A stretch of 64,000 nt of DNA from Bacteroides fluxus YIT 12057 (GCF_000195635.1 NZ_GL882611.1:62001-126000); one strand, 5' to 3'. Positions 51,083 to 60,150 are shown, numbered from the stretch's first letter. The notes: generated by a model not told the origin, from the letters alone. Numbers and translations: made by a program.

Positions 51083-53953
51083 ATGAAAACACCTTATTTT
51101 ATACTTACCTTTTTATTGTTTGTAACTATACCGCTGAGGGCTGAATGGCAAAGGCCGGTAACTAACTATACCCGTCATACCTATAAAGGAGGGAACCAGA
51201 ACTGGATGTTACAGCAGCATGAAAACGGTTGGTTGTATGCAGCCAATAATAATGGTTTGTTGGAGTTTGATGGTTTCAGCTGGAATTTGTATCCTATACG
51301 GAATGCCAAAGCGCGTGCCATGAAAATAGGTATGGACGGTCGTATTTATATCGGTGGAATCGGTCGTTTTGGATATTTTACTCCCAATAGGTTGGGAGGA
51401 TTGGACTATACTTGCCTTTCAGACAGTTTACCTCCTAATTCAGTAGTCGGTGTTATATGGAATATTCTGCAGGATAAGGATAAGATCTATTTCCAGTCAG
51501 ACCGTAGTCTGTTTTGTTGGAAAAATAACCGGTTGGAATACATAGAGTCTGCCGGAGAGATATATACTTCCGCTATTCTGTATAATAAGTTTTATGTCGG
51601 TGCAGCGGAGGGTATTCAGGTAATGGAAAACAAACATTTCAGGTTGATACCGGGATCGGAGACTTTAGGCAGAGTGTCGAGCCTGTTGCCTTATAATGGC
51701 AATATCCTGATAGTGACCCGCTATAACGGCTTATTTATCTATGATGGGGAGAGCATTCAAAGACATGCTTGTGTAGCTGATGACTTTATGCGGCGTAACC
51801 GTATTTTCTGTGCGGCACTTAACCGGTCCTTGCTGGCACTTGGTTCCGTGCAGGACGGAGTCTGTCTCTTGGATATGGAAAAGGATGAGATAAATGTGAT
51901 TTCCATCAATAATGGCTTGCAGAACAAGACTGTGCTCAGTATGAGTTTTGATGCACGGGATAATCTTTGGCTGGGGCTGGATAATGGCATTGACTGCATT
52001 CATTTGAGTTCCCCCGTCTTTTCTTTATATGGCAATAAACCGGTGATAGGTTCAGGATACTCTTCTTGTCTGTATCAGAATAAACTGTACTTGGGAACCA
52101 ATCAGGGACTCTATAGGACTGTTTCCCCCGATGAACTGAACAAGGAAATACCGATGGATTTTATACCGGGAACCGGTGGGCAGATTTGGTCATTTCTACG
52201 TTATGACAATAAACTGTTCTGCGCTTCGGACAATGGTGTCTATATCATTGAGGGGGATAAGATTGACCATCTGGACGGGCTTCGGAGAGTGAGGATTCTG
52301 GTTCCCCTGCATAATCGTCCGGACGTGTTGATAGCCGGCACCTATGGTAAATACAGCGGCTTGCACCTTCTGGAAAAGATTGCCGGCCATTGGCAAGTTG
52401 TTTGCAGGCTCAAGAACTTTACTTATGCAGCCAAGAGTCTCATGGCAGAAACTTCAGGCAATGCATTATGGGTAACCAACAAGGACCGTGGAGTTTGCAG
52501 GTTGGGTTTGTCGGATGATTTGAGAGAGGTAGTCAGTCTGAAAAAGTATAATCATAAGTTTTTCCCTTCTGGCTATGATACTTATCTGGCACGGGTCAAT
52601 AATGAGATTGTTGTGACTTCTTATTATGGCTTATGGCGTTATAACCGGGCAAAAGACTGTCTGGAAGAGTATTTTGAGTTGGAAAACATGCTGGACGGTA
52701 AAGGAGCCTACACGTATATGACCATGGATATGGCCCATAATCTTTGGTATGTGTCGGGTGGGGCACTGAAACTGTTGCGGTATGATGCTGTGAAGAATTC
52801 CTATTCCAGGGATCCCCATGACATTTTTTTGAAAGGTTCCCTGATTGAGAACTACGAACATGTGGATGTATATGGAGAACAGGCCATAGTGGGTACGGAA
52901 GAGGGTTTCTCCTTGGTACGTTCTTCGTCTATGGCAGTCGGCAAGGAACTGTCGTCTTTACAAATACGCCGGGTGTATCTGACCGGACGGAGGGATTCAC
53001 TGATATATGGCCGCAGTTATCGTTATGAAGATACACCGGTTATTATTCCCTATAATCATAATTCCCTGCGTATAGAATATAATGTAAATAACTATGACGC
53101 TGCCCGTTCAGCTCTTTTTTCTTACCGGTTGAGTGAGGGAGGCGATAAGGGAGAATGGAGTGAATTCAACGAGAATAGCGTGAAAGAGTTTACGGGTTTG
53201 CACGAAGGACAATATGTGTTTAGTGTCAAGTTGATGACCGAAAAGGACCAAGAGCCCGTAATGACTTCCTTTGCATTTGAAATACTGCCTCCCTGGTATC
53301 GTACCTGGTGGAGTCTGATGATCTATGTTGCCGCCGCCTGTCTGGTGCTGTTTTATGTCTATTGCCGGATAGTGGCCGGCAGGAAGCGTCTTCTGATGCA
53401 GAAGGAACTGGAACTTTACCGGCAGAAACAGGAATTCCAGAAGGAGAGTGATTTGAAGGATAAAAAAATAGATTCGTTGAGGGAGGAGAACTTGCAGGCG
53501 GAATTGCGTCATAAATCTGAGGAACTGATTCGTACTACCTTGAACATAGTCCGTAAAAATGAGATATTGATAGACATCAAGAAAGAAGTTCTGGGAATCT
53601 CACATTCCATCAGCGAGGAAAATCTGGTGTCTCTCCGGCGTAAGACACTCCGTCTGCTGGGACAGATTGAGACCAATATGGAGCATGATGATGATTTGCA
53701 GGCATTCCAGACTACGTTTGATTCGGTTCACCACGACTTCTTCAGCAAGTTGCAGGAAGCATATCCCGAACTGAACAGTAAAGATAAGTTGCTTTGTGCC
53801 TATATAAAGATGAATCTGCTGTCCAAAGAGATTGCTCCCTTGATGAATATTTCTTTGCGGGGAGTGGAAATCAGCCGTTACCGTCTGCGAAAAAAACTGG
53901 GATTGGAGGAAGGGGAGAACCTGACCGAATTCCTGCAGAAGTTCAGCCAATGA
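51083..53953 (+). CDS. PUL regulator: periplasmic two-component-type propeller, membrane helix, cytosolic HTH
   Basis: A 956-residue membrane-spanning regulator. A signal peptide (about 1-20) leads into repeated Reg_prop beta-propeller blades (for example FDARDNLWLGLDNGIDCI), then a Y_Y_Y-like Ig domain (about 625-735). A single membrane helix is at about 743-765, followed by a long coiled coil and a C-terminal LuxR-like helix-turn-helix (about 896-956, including KEIAPLMNISLRGVEISRYR). Unlike hybrid two-component PUL regulators it lacks histidine kinase and receiver domains. It would therefore signal directly from sugar binding to DNA. It is divergent from susC, the usual place for a PUL regulator. 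An ATG at 51071 is an alternative start. Its stop abuts the wbqC stop with no base between. Confidence 0.88.
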   Translation: MKTPYFILTFLLFVTIPLRAEWQRPVTNYTRHTYKGGNQNWMLQQHENGWLYAANNNGLLEFDGFSWNLYPIRNAKARAMKIGMDGRIYIGGIGRFGYFTPNRLGGLDYTCLSDSLPPNSVVGVIWNILQDKDKIYFQSDRSLFCWKNNRLEYIESAGEIYTSAILYNKFYVGAAEGIQVMENKHFRLIPGSETLGRVSSLLPYNGNILIVTRYNGLFIYDGESIQRHACVADDFMRRNRIFCAALNRSLLALGSVQDGVCLLDMEKDEINVISINNGLQNKTVLSMSFDARDNLWLGLDNGIDCIHLSSPVFSLYGNKPVIGSGYSSCLYQNKLYLGTNQGLYRTVSPDELNKEIPMDFIPGTGGQIWSFLRYDNKLFCASDNGVYIIEGDKIDHLDGLRRVRILVPLHNRPDVLIAGTYGKYSGLHLLEKIAGHWQVVCRLKNFTYAAKSLMAETSGNALWVTNKDRGVCRLGLSDDLREVVSLKKYNHKFFPSGYDTYLARVNNEIVVTSYYGLWRYNRAKDCLEEYFELENMLDGKGAYTYMTMDMAHNLWYVSGGALKLLRYDAVKNSYSRDPHDIFLKGSLIENYEHVDVYGEQAIVGTEEGFSLVRSSSMAVGKELSSLQIRRVYLTGRRDSLIYGRSYRYEDTPVIIPYNHNSLRIEYNVNNYDAARSALFSYRLSEGGDKGEWSEFNENSVKEFTGLHEGQYVFSVKLMTEKDQEPVMTSFAFEILPPWYRTWWSLMIYVAAACLVLFYVYCRIVAGRKRLLMQKELELYRQKQEFQKESDLKDKKIDSLREENLQAELRHKSEELIRTTLNIVRKNEILIDIKKEVLGISHSISEENLVSLRRKTLRLLGQIETNMEHDDDLQAFQTTFDSVHHDFFSKLQEAYPELNSKDKLLCAYIKMNLLSKEIAPLMNISLRGVEISRYRLRKKLGLEEGENLTEFLQKFSQ

Positions 53954-54589
53954 TTATTGGTGGCTCCGTTGCAAAACCAGGAGGCTCTCGGGTCCCATAT
54001 TGAACAGCAGGTCAATGATGCTCAGATTGGGCAGAAAGCCAAGTCTCTCCTGGAACACCTGGTAATAGGGTTGTGGGGAGAACTCCGTATCTTCGAGCGT
54101 AAAGTCCTTCTTGGGGTGAATGCGTTCGCGGAAATCATCCTCGTCCGGCATAAACTCAGTATGGTATTCAGAAGTACGTACCATGGTGGGCTGGATATCA
54201 ACAAGCGAACAGACCAAATGGCAGAGTTCTTCGTTGAAATCTATTAGGAACTCATACTTTTTCTCATAAAAAGGGCGGAAATCATCTTTGTAATATTCGA
54301 AAAAAGGAGTATGATTGTAGGCGGATTCGATGGCATTCCAGTGTAGGTGCCTCCAGTTGCCATGGTCAGAGATACGGATATCCTTCATGGGGCATTTCAA
54401 GGTGTCCGGCTTGACGGTAGGAATGGAAAGTGCCAGTTCCCCGTCCGGTGCCGCGATAGTACAACGGTTACGATAGGTCTGTTTGACATAATGGTCGTGT
54501 TGCTCCATGCACACTTTATCGTAGGATAATAATTTGGTATAATATTCTACCGGTGCCAGATAGGCGGAAGAAAGAAATACAGTTTTCAT
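53954..54589 (-). CDS. WbqC family protein
   Basis: A 211-residue protein of the WbqC-like family. Segments include SSAYLAPVEYYTKLLSYDKV at the N-terminus and HWNAIESAYNHTPFFEYYKDD, given as two parts, in the centre. The family is linked to O-antigen and sugar-nucleotide genes in other bacteria, but the biochemical role is not established. It is the last gene of a dapB-lepB-lepB-like-wbqC run on the minus strand, 33 bases after the neighbour, and converges tail to tail with the PUL regulator. Confidence 0.88.
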   Translation of the reverse strand: MKTVFLSSAYLAPVEYYTKLLSYDKVCMEQHDHYVKQTYRNRCTIAAPDGELALSIPTVKPDTLKCPMKDIRISDHGNWRHLHWNAIESAYNHTPFFEYYKDDFRPFYEKKYEFLIDFNEELCHLVCSLVDIQPTMVRTSEYHTEFMPDEDDFRERIHPKKDFTLEDTEFSPQPYYQVFQERLGFLPNLSIIDLLFNMGPESLLVLQRSHQ

Positions 54590-54622
54590 CGGGATTGTTT
54601 ACGGATTAGAAGATTTACTATT

Positions 54623-55558
54623 TTATTTTATTCCTTGCCACATTCTGTCCCACCGGTAGCCGCTGAAAAGCCCTTTTCCTTTCTCTTTGGAGAACCAGAT
54701 GACAGTAGCCTTGCCGATGATATGGTCTTTCGGAACAAAACCAAACAGGCGGGAGTCGGAAAGGTTGATTGAGTTGTTTGCACCTACCCAATAGTAGTCT
54801 TTGGTAAAATAACAATGTTGGGCAGGTTTGCCTTCTATATATAGCGTATCATGCTTGATTTCAGCCTGTTTCTTTTCATGAAGCACCAACGTGTTGCGTA
54901 GCAAAGTCATGTTCCAGGGATAGACACGTACAACTTTTCCTTTTCCCGGAACAATCAGAGGCCTCAAAGCCTCAATAGAGTCTTCCTTGACAGTAGGTTC
55001 TATCCAGCAGTTTCCGTTCAGGGCTTGTTCCAGCAGATAGTATTCATAGCGGCTGAAGCTGCGTACGTTCTTTACGGAATCTTGTCCTAGCAATTCGTTG
55101 GGGCGGATGGAAAGGATGGACAGGAGCGAGTCCAATTGGCGTTCCTTTGCTTGGGGATAGGTGTAGAGAAACTTTTGGTCGGGCGCATTCTTCTCCGAAG
55201 GAATTACGGAGAAGAGGGAATCTATCAATAAAGTATCTCCGGGCCTTCCGAGGCAGCGGCTGATGAAAACCTCCCGTCTGTCGATGACAGGTTCCGAGAG
55301 ATTGGCGGGATTGTTGAATACCAGAATATCCTCTTTCTGCACCGGGCGGTCTGCCCAACGGTGGTAACCTGTCCACTTCATGAACGGCAGCCGCAGGCCG
55401 TAACTCCACTTGTTGACAAGGATACGTTCACCCTGGTACAATGAATTTTCCATCCCGGAAGAAGGAATCAGGCAGGAAGTGGCAACACATCCCCGCAGCA
55501 ATACCACGACGAGTATTACTCCGACTATTGCCATCGCTATCTTCCAGCTTTTTTTCAT
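54623..55558 (-). CDS. Signal peptidase I-like protein lacking the catalytic residues
   Basis: A 311-residue S26-family protein with an N-terminal membrane helix (about 6-24). Comparing it with the adjacent lepB: the serine site reads IPSSGMENSL, with Gly at the position of Ser in IPSSSLEKSL (E. coli IPSGSM, Ser90). The lysine site reads FISRCLGRPGD, with Ser where lepB has YVKRCVGLPGD (E. coli Lys145). The GDN motif reads GAN. So Ser, Lys and Asp of the family are all replaced. The overall fold signatures (RPGD, SDSRLFGFVP) are kept, so the protein is probably a non-catalytic paralogue. It starts 66 bases after lepB. Confidence 0.85.
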   Translation of the reverse strand: MKKSWKIAMAIVGVILVVVLLRGCVATSCLIPSSGMENSLYQGERILVNKWSYGLRLPFMKWTGYHRWADRPVQKEDILVFNNPANLSEPVIDRREVFISRCLGRPGDTLLIDSLFSVIPSEKNAPDQKFLYTYPQAKERQLDSLLSILSIRPNELLGQDSVKNVRSFSRYEYYLLEQALNGNCWIEPTVKEDSIEALRPLIVPGKGKVVRVYPWNMTLLRNTLVLHEKKQAEIKHDTLYIEGKPAQHCYFTKDYYWVGANNSINLSDSRLFGFVPKDHIIGKATVIWFSKEKGKGLFSGYRWDRMWQGIK

Positions 55559-55624
55559 TCGAAATCAATTGATTAAAGAATGAAAAGCGGGCATGCACCT
55601 TTCATTCTTTACTTCCCTCATTCT

Positions 55625-57118
55625 TTAATTAATAGTGTCCACCCACTTGAATATGCGGTTCCAACGGATCTTTCCGTCAAACCAGCCCCGGTCCTTATCC
55701 AGTGACAGCCAGACAACGATAGGTTTACCGACTACGTGGTCTTCGGGAACGAATCCCCAATAGCGGGAATCGGCAGAATTGTGACGGTTGTCGCCCATCA
55801 TCCAGTAGTAGTCCATCTTAAAGGTATAACTGTCGGTCTTTTCACCGTTGATGTAGATGCCATCCGGCTTTTGTTCCAGTTTATTGCCCTCATAGGCAAC
55901 GATACAACGCTCATAGACGGGCAGGTTATCCGGAGTCAACCGGATGGTAGCGCCCTTGGCGGGAATCCATATCGGACCGTAATTGTCGCGGGTCCATCCG
56001 CTGTAAAGGTTCAACGGATACATTTGTCCGGAGAATGCATCGGATTCTTTTATGATGCGGCTGACGAGTTTCTTGTTTCCGAGAAGCGTGTCATACATCT
56101 TTTTAGTAAGCGGCAGGTGGTAAACCGGAGCCAGCCTGCCTTGTGCGTCACGACGGTCCAGTCCCATCTCTATCAAGCCTTCTTCCCATCCGAGGTTTTC
56201 GGTCATTAATGTCTGGTCATCCTTGCTGATGCCCAGTTCGCGGAACATCTCCTCCGGAATGTAGGGACCGGTAGTCTGCACGAAGTAGTTGAATTGCATC
56301 TCTTCCGGGTTCTTGATGGCTTTGCCGTCGATATATACCTGTCCGTCCTTGATTTGCAAGGTATCGCCCGGCAGGCCGACACAACGCTTCACGTAGTTCT
56401 CCCGACGGTCAACGGGGCGTACGACCACCTTTCCGTACATCTGCGGATTGGAGAGAATCTGTTTGCGGCCTGCATTGTAATACAGGTCGTAAACGGTACG
56501 TTGCTGGTCACGTGTCAGGCTGTCCATGTTTATCTTATTGGGATATACACGTTGACCGGCTTCGTAGGCGATCGTGTAGAAATCAGACTGCTGGTAATTG
56601 GTTGCCACCGTATCACCGGCAGGGAAGTTGAACACGACAATGTCGTTCAGCTTCACTTTCCCGAATCCCGGCACGCGCTTGTATTTCCACTGGGGCCATT
56701 CTATATACGATTTGCTGTTCAGTATCGGCAGCGTATGCTGTGCCAGCGGCATGGACAGCGGCGTATTCGGCACACGCGGGCCATAACTCATCTTGCTTAC
56801 ATACAGGAAGTCGCCTACCAGCAGGGATTTCTCTAAGGATGAAGACGGTATCTGGTAATTCTGGAATATATAGATATTCACGAAATAGACGGCTACCAGT
56901 GCAAACACAATGGCATCCACCCAACTCATGATACCGCGTACGGCAGGATTTTTGGACTTTTTCCAGAACCCCCAGGGTATTTTCTTGCTGATGTAAATGT
57001 CGAAAATGAAAGGTACTACTATCAGTCCCCACCAGCTTTTTACCCAGATAAGGAAGGCAAAGTAAAGCAGGGTAATGATACCGAACTTAATCCATTGGGC
57101 ACGTGTTGCTTTTCTCAT
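55625..57118 (-). CDS. lepB: Signal peptidase I
   Basis: A 497-residue membrane-bound S26 signal peptidase that cleaves signal peptides of exported proteins. Hydrophobic helices lie at about 10-50 and 65-85. The catalytic Ser is in IPSSSLEKSL, the general-base Lys in ENYVKRCVGLPGD, and MMGDNRHNSADSRYWGFVP is the conserved box E. It is longer than E. coli LepB because of insertions in the catalytic domain. It lies between dapB (6 bases upstream) and the inactive-looking paralogue. Many gene products in this window would depend on such an enzyme. Confidence 0.95.
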   Translation of the reverse strand: MRKATRAQWIKFGIITLLYFAFLIWVKSWWGLIVVPFIFDIYISKKIPWGFWKKSKNPAVRGIMSWVDAIVFALVAVYFVNIYIFQNYQIPSSSLEKSLLVGDFLYVSKMSYGPRVPNTPLSMPLAQHTLPILNSKSYIEWPQWKYKRVPGFGKVKLNDIVVFNFPAGDTVATNYQQSDFYTIAYEAGQRVYPNKINMDSLTRDQQRTVYDLYYNAGRKQILSNPQMYGKVVVRPVDRRENYVKRCVGLPGDTLQIKDGQVYIDGKAIKNPEEMQFNYFVQTTGPYIPEEMFRELGISKDDQTLMTENLGWEEGLIEMGLDRRDAQGRLAPVYHLPLTKKMYDTLLGNKKLVSRIIKESDAFSGQMYPLNLYSGWTRDNYGPIWIPAKGATIRLTPDNLPVYERCIVAYEGNKLEQKPDGIYINGEKTDSYTFKMDYYWMMGDNRHNSADSRYWGFVPEDHVVGKPIVVWLSLDKDRGWFDGKIRWNRIFKWVDTIN

Positions 57119-57124
57119 ATTGTT

Positions 57125-57889
57125 CTAGTCATTTAAAAACGGAAATAAATCACTCATTCCCAGGAAACCTTCGTGCCGGGCAGTATATTCGGCGGCAAGA
57201 ACGGCACCCAATGCAAAGCCTTTACGGTTTTTGGCATCGTGGGTGATTGTAATACTGTCTGCTTCAGAATCATAACGGATGCTGTGGATGCCCGGAACTT
57301 CTCCTTCGCGGACAGAACTTACGGACAGCTCGTTGGCGGCACATCGGGTACTCCCTGAAACCATTCCGTCAGGAGCCTGGAAAGTTCCTTCCACCCATTT
57401 GTCCTTGCGGTCAAGGTTTTCCAAGATACCTTCGGCTAGAGTGATGGCTGTACCGCTCGGGGCATCCAGCTTATGGATGTGGTGCGTTTCGCTCATGGAT
57501 ACGTCGTATGCCGGAAACCGGTTCATGATTTTTGCGAGATACTTGTTGACGGCCGAGAAGATGGCTACTCCCAGGCTGAAGTTGGAGGACCAGAATAAGG
57601 TCTTGCCGCCTTCGGTACACAGCCTCTTTACTTCTTCTCCATGTTCGGCCATCCAGCCGGTACTGCCCGAGACGAGTTTTACTCCGGCATTGAAGGCTTT
57701 CATGTAGTTGCTGTATGCTACCATGGGATTGGTAAATTCTATGGCAACGTCGGCGCTCCGGAAAGCTGCCGATTCAAAGTCTTCCTGATTGTCAACGTCG
57801 ATGATGCTGACGATCTCATGTCCGCGGTCAAGGGCAATCTTCTCGATTTCCTTGCCCATTTTCCCGTAACCGATTAATGCGATTTTCAT
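57125..57889 (-). CDS. dapB: 4-hydroxy-tetrahydrodipicolinate reductase
   Basis: A 254-residue cytoplasmic enzyme of lysine and diaminopimelate synthesis. The nucleotide motif GYGKMGKEIE is at the N-terminus and the active-site region SETHHIHKLDAPSGTA with the conserved His and Lys is near residue 145. Length and order are typical for Bacteroidetes DapB. First gene of the run with lepB, 6 bases apart. Confidence 0.97.
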   Translation of the reverse strand: MKIALIGYGKMGKEIEKIALDRGHEIVSIIDVDNQEDFESAAFRSADVAIEFTNPMVAYSNYMKAFNAGVKLVSGSTGWMAEHGEEVKRLCTEGGKTLFWSSNFSLGVAIFSAVNKYLAKIMNRFPAYDVSMSETHHIHKLDAPSGTAITLAEGILENLDRKDKWVEGTFQAPDGMVSGSTRCAANELSVSSVREGEVPGIHSIRYDSEADSITITHDAKNRKGFALGAVLAAEYTARHEGFLGMSDLFPFLND

Positions 57890-57933
57890 TGTTCCTTTTG
57901 TATTTATTCAGTTTATCAACAAACTATAGGATG

Positions 57934-57941
57934 CAAAGATA
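57934..57941 (-). promoter_or_regulatory. Predicted dapB -7 box
   Basis: Minus-strand TATCTTTG matches TAnnTTTG, 45 bases before the dapB start. It lies back to back with the box of the divergent gene. Confidence 0.5.
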
Positions 57942-57951
57942 ATCTTTTTCT

Positions 57952-57959
57952 TACATTTG
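57952..57959 (+). promoter_or_regulatory. Predicted -7 box of the DUF2851 gene
   Basis: TACATTTG matches TAnnTTTG, 26 bases before the ATG at 57986. Confidence 0.5.
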
Positions 57960-57985
57960 CGCTCTACATTAACGTCTTGTTAACA

Positions 57986-59260
57986 ATGGAACAACTACTG
58001 CATTACGTCTGGAAGCATAAAATATTTCCTTTGGGGATGCTCCGGACGACCTCCGGACAACCGGTCGAAGTGATAGATCCCGGTTTGCCCAACAGGAATG
58101 CAGGCCCCGATTTCTTCAACGCCAAGTTAAAAATAGACGGCACTCTCTGGGTGGGGAATGTCGAAGTACACATGCAGGCATCGGACTGGCTGCGCCACGG
58201 GCACAACCGGGACAAAGCGTATGATACCGTGATCCTGCATATCGTGGGGGATACCGATTGTGAGGTATATCGTACCAATGGTGAATTAGTTCCCCAGGTA
58301 TTGCTTTCTTGTCCCGAACCGGTCCGGCAGCGCTACGATGAGTTGAGGCAGGCGGAGATTTATCCGCCTTGCTATTCCATTCTCGGTTCCCTTCCCAAAC
58401 TGACGGTTCATTCTTGGCTGTCGGCCTTGCAGGTGGAACGTTTCGGGCAGAAAGCACGTTCCATATCCAGAAGGCTGGAGCAATGCAACAATCATTGGGA
58501 GGATGTGTTTTTCATCACCCTTGCCCGTAACTTCGGATTCGGGCTGAATGGAGACGCTTTTGAATCTTGGGCCGGTCATCTTCCATTCCGTGCAGTGGAT
58601 AAACACCGGGACAATCTTTTCCAGGTGGAGGCTTTCTTCCTGGGGCAGGCAGGTTTGCTGGAAGAAGAGATTGCCGGAGCCGACGCCTATTATCAGAAAT
58701 TGCGGAAAGAGTTTTGTTATTTACGGCATAAGTTTGGTTTGCCTGCTCCCATGTCCGTTGAGCAATGGCGTTTCTTGCGTCTCCGTCCCGGTAATTTCCC
58801 TCATGTCCGTCTGGCACAACTTGCCTGTCTGTACCATAAGGAGCGGGCGTTGTTTTCCCGGGTCATGGAGGCGGAAACCCTGGAGGCGGTAAAGACGATA
58901 TTGACGGCGGAGACTTCTCCCTACTGGGAAGAACATTTTAATTTCAGGAAGGTTTCTTCCCATAGGGCAAAAAGGGTGGGGGAGAGTGCCTTGAACCTGA
59001 TAGTCATTAATACCGTTATTCCGTTCCTTTACACCTATGGCCTGCACAAAGCCGATGAAATGCTTTGCGAACGGGCTACCCGCTTTCTGGAAGCTTTGAA
59101 AGCCGAGAACAATTACGTGACCCGTCTATGGAGCGGTGCCGGGTTGCCGGTATATACTGCCGCCGATTCGCAGGCTTTGCTCCAGCTTCAGAAGGAGTAT
59201 TGCGAAAAGAAGGACTGTCTTCGCTGCCGGTTCGGTTATGAGTATCTGAGGCGTCAGTGA
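57986..59260 (+). CDS. DUF2851 family protein
   Basis: A 424-residue protein of the DUF2851 family, common in Bacteroidetes. It shows the N-terminal segment MEQLLHYVWKHKIFPLG, GPDFFNAKLKIDGTLWVGNV, and the C-terminal cysteine cluster CEKKDCLRCRFG. No enzyme activity is known to me; it is probably cytoplasmic. The ATG at 57986 is preferred to the TTG three codons upstream. Divergent from dapB. Confidence 0.88.
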   Translation: MEQLLHYVWKHKIFPLGMLRTTSGQPVEVIDPGLPNRNAGPDFFNAKLKIDGTLWVGNVEVHMQASDWLRHGHNRDKAYDTVILHIVGDTDCEVYRTNGELVPQVLLSCPEPVRQRYDELRQAEIYPPCYSILGSLPKLTVHSWLSALQVERFGQKARSISRRLEQCNNHWEDVFFITLARNFGFGLNGDAFESWAGHLPFRAVDKHRDNLFQVEAFFLGQAGLLEEEIAGADAYYQKLRKEFCYLRHKFGLPAPMSVEQWRFLRLRPGNFPHVRLAQLACLYHKERALFSRVMEAETLEAVKTILTAETSPYWEEHFNFRKVSSHRAKRVGESALNLIVINTVIPFLYTYGLHKADEMLCERATRFLEALKAENNYVTRLWSGAGLPVYTAADSQALLQLQKEYCEKKDCLRCRFGYEYLRRQ

Positions 59261-59269
59261 AGAATCTTT

Positions 59270-59352
59270 GTTCAAAGCTTGTGAATATCCGTTCGCAAGC
59301 TTTGAATATATGTTCGCAGCCTGCGGATATCCGTTCGCGCACTGCGAACAGA
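59270..59352. repeat. 21-base tandem repeat, about four units
   Basis: Units of about 21 bases begin TTC and follow one another from 59270: TTCAAAGCTTGTGAATATCC, TTCGCAAGCTTTGAATATAT, TTCGCAGCCTGCGGATATCC, then a partial TTCGCGCACTGCGAACAGAG (each shown to 20 bases). Each unit contains a short self-complementary core that changes together on both sides (for example CGCAG-C-CTGCG). No reading frame here has an ATG start. Confidence 0.65.
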
Positions 59353-59503
59353 GTTTTCTCTTAACTCTTTCCACTTTTAGTCTTAGCTTCGGAAGTTTTT
59401 GCAGCAGCCTCCTGGAAAGTTCTCAACAGGTACTTTCACGTAAGGGTATTGGGTATTTTTCAAACAATAATTCCGCCAACGGGTTACCTTGTCATTTTTA
59501 TAT

Positions 59504-59511
59504 TATCTTTG
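59504..59511 (+). promoter_or_regulatory. Predicted -7 box of the DUF4348-like gene
   Basis: TATCTTTG matches TAnnTTTG, 25 bases before the ATG at 59536. Confidence 0.5.
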
Positions 59512-59535
59512 CGCCTTGATAAATCATGTATGTAT

Positions 59536-60045
59536 ATGAAGGCGATTCAATCTGTTTTTTGTCTGTTTGCGGCACTCATGCTGACGACCTTGAATAGTCT
59601 GGCTGCAGAGGAGGATTTCAAGACATTCCTTCAGAAATTTACTTCCAGTGCTTCTTTCCAGTATTCCCGTGTCAAGTTTCCGTTGAAATCTCCCATAACT
59701 TTATTGAAGGATGATGGCGAGACGGAGCAGACTTTCCCTTTTACCCGCGAGAAGTGGGCGTTGCTGGACGAGGAAACCTTGAAAGAAGGTAATATCACGG
59801 AAGAAGAGGGAGGTGTCTATATATCACGTTTTACCGTCGACGAAGCGGCGCATAAAGAGTTTGAGGCAGGTTATGACGAGTCCGAGCCTTCGCTGCGCGT
59901 TGTCTTTGAATTGATAGGCGGCAAGTGGTATGTCACCGATTGTTATAACGACTGGTACAACTTCGATTTGCCTGTCGGTGAACTGAAAGAAACGATTCAG
60001 ACGGTGCAGGAGGAGAACAAGGCTTTTGAAGAACAGCATCCTTAA
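59536..60045 (+). CDS. Exported DUF4348-like protein
   Basis: A 169-residue exported protein with a signal peptide (about 1-22, ending NSLAA). The body is acidic, with EEDFKTFLQKFTSSASFQYS and SLRVVFELIGGKWYVTDCYN, a pattern I associate with the DUF4348 family of Bacteroides. Function is unknown. An ATG two codons upstream (59530) is also possible; longer versions of the frame begin with TTG and run through the promoter box. It probably stands alone, as a hairpin follows. Confidence 0.75.
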   Translation: MKAIQSVFCLFAALMLTTLNSLAAEEDFKTFLQKFTSSASFQYSRVKFPLKSPITLLKDDGETEQTFPFTREKWALLDEETLKEGNITEEEGGVYISRFTVDEAAHKEFEAGYDESEPSLRVVFELIGGKWYVTDCYNDWYNFDLPVGELKETIQTVQEENKAFEEQHP

Positions 60046-60079
60046 TCACTATTTTATCCTTCTTCTGTACGATTTATGC

Positions 60080-60101
60080 CCCTCTTTTTCCCGAAAGAGG
60101 G
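60080..60101 (+). terminator. Hairpin after the DUF4348-like gene
   Basis: Perfect 8-base arms CCCTCTTT / AAAGAGGG with a 6-base loop, 35 bases after the stop. The following CTTCCTTTG is only weakly T-rich, so terminator strength is uncertain. An in-frame ATG at 60076 of the next gene would lie just before this hairpin. Confidence 0.5.
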
Positions 60102-60150
60102 CTTCCTTTGTAGCATGCTAATTTTTTTGAAATCGCTAATACCTTGGATT

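Noticed and set aside
59270..59352. A CRISPR array
   Set aside because: Units are directly adjacent without spacers and no cas gene is present.
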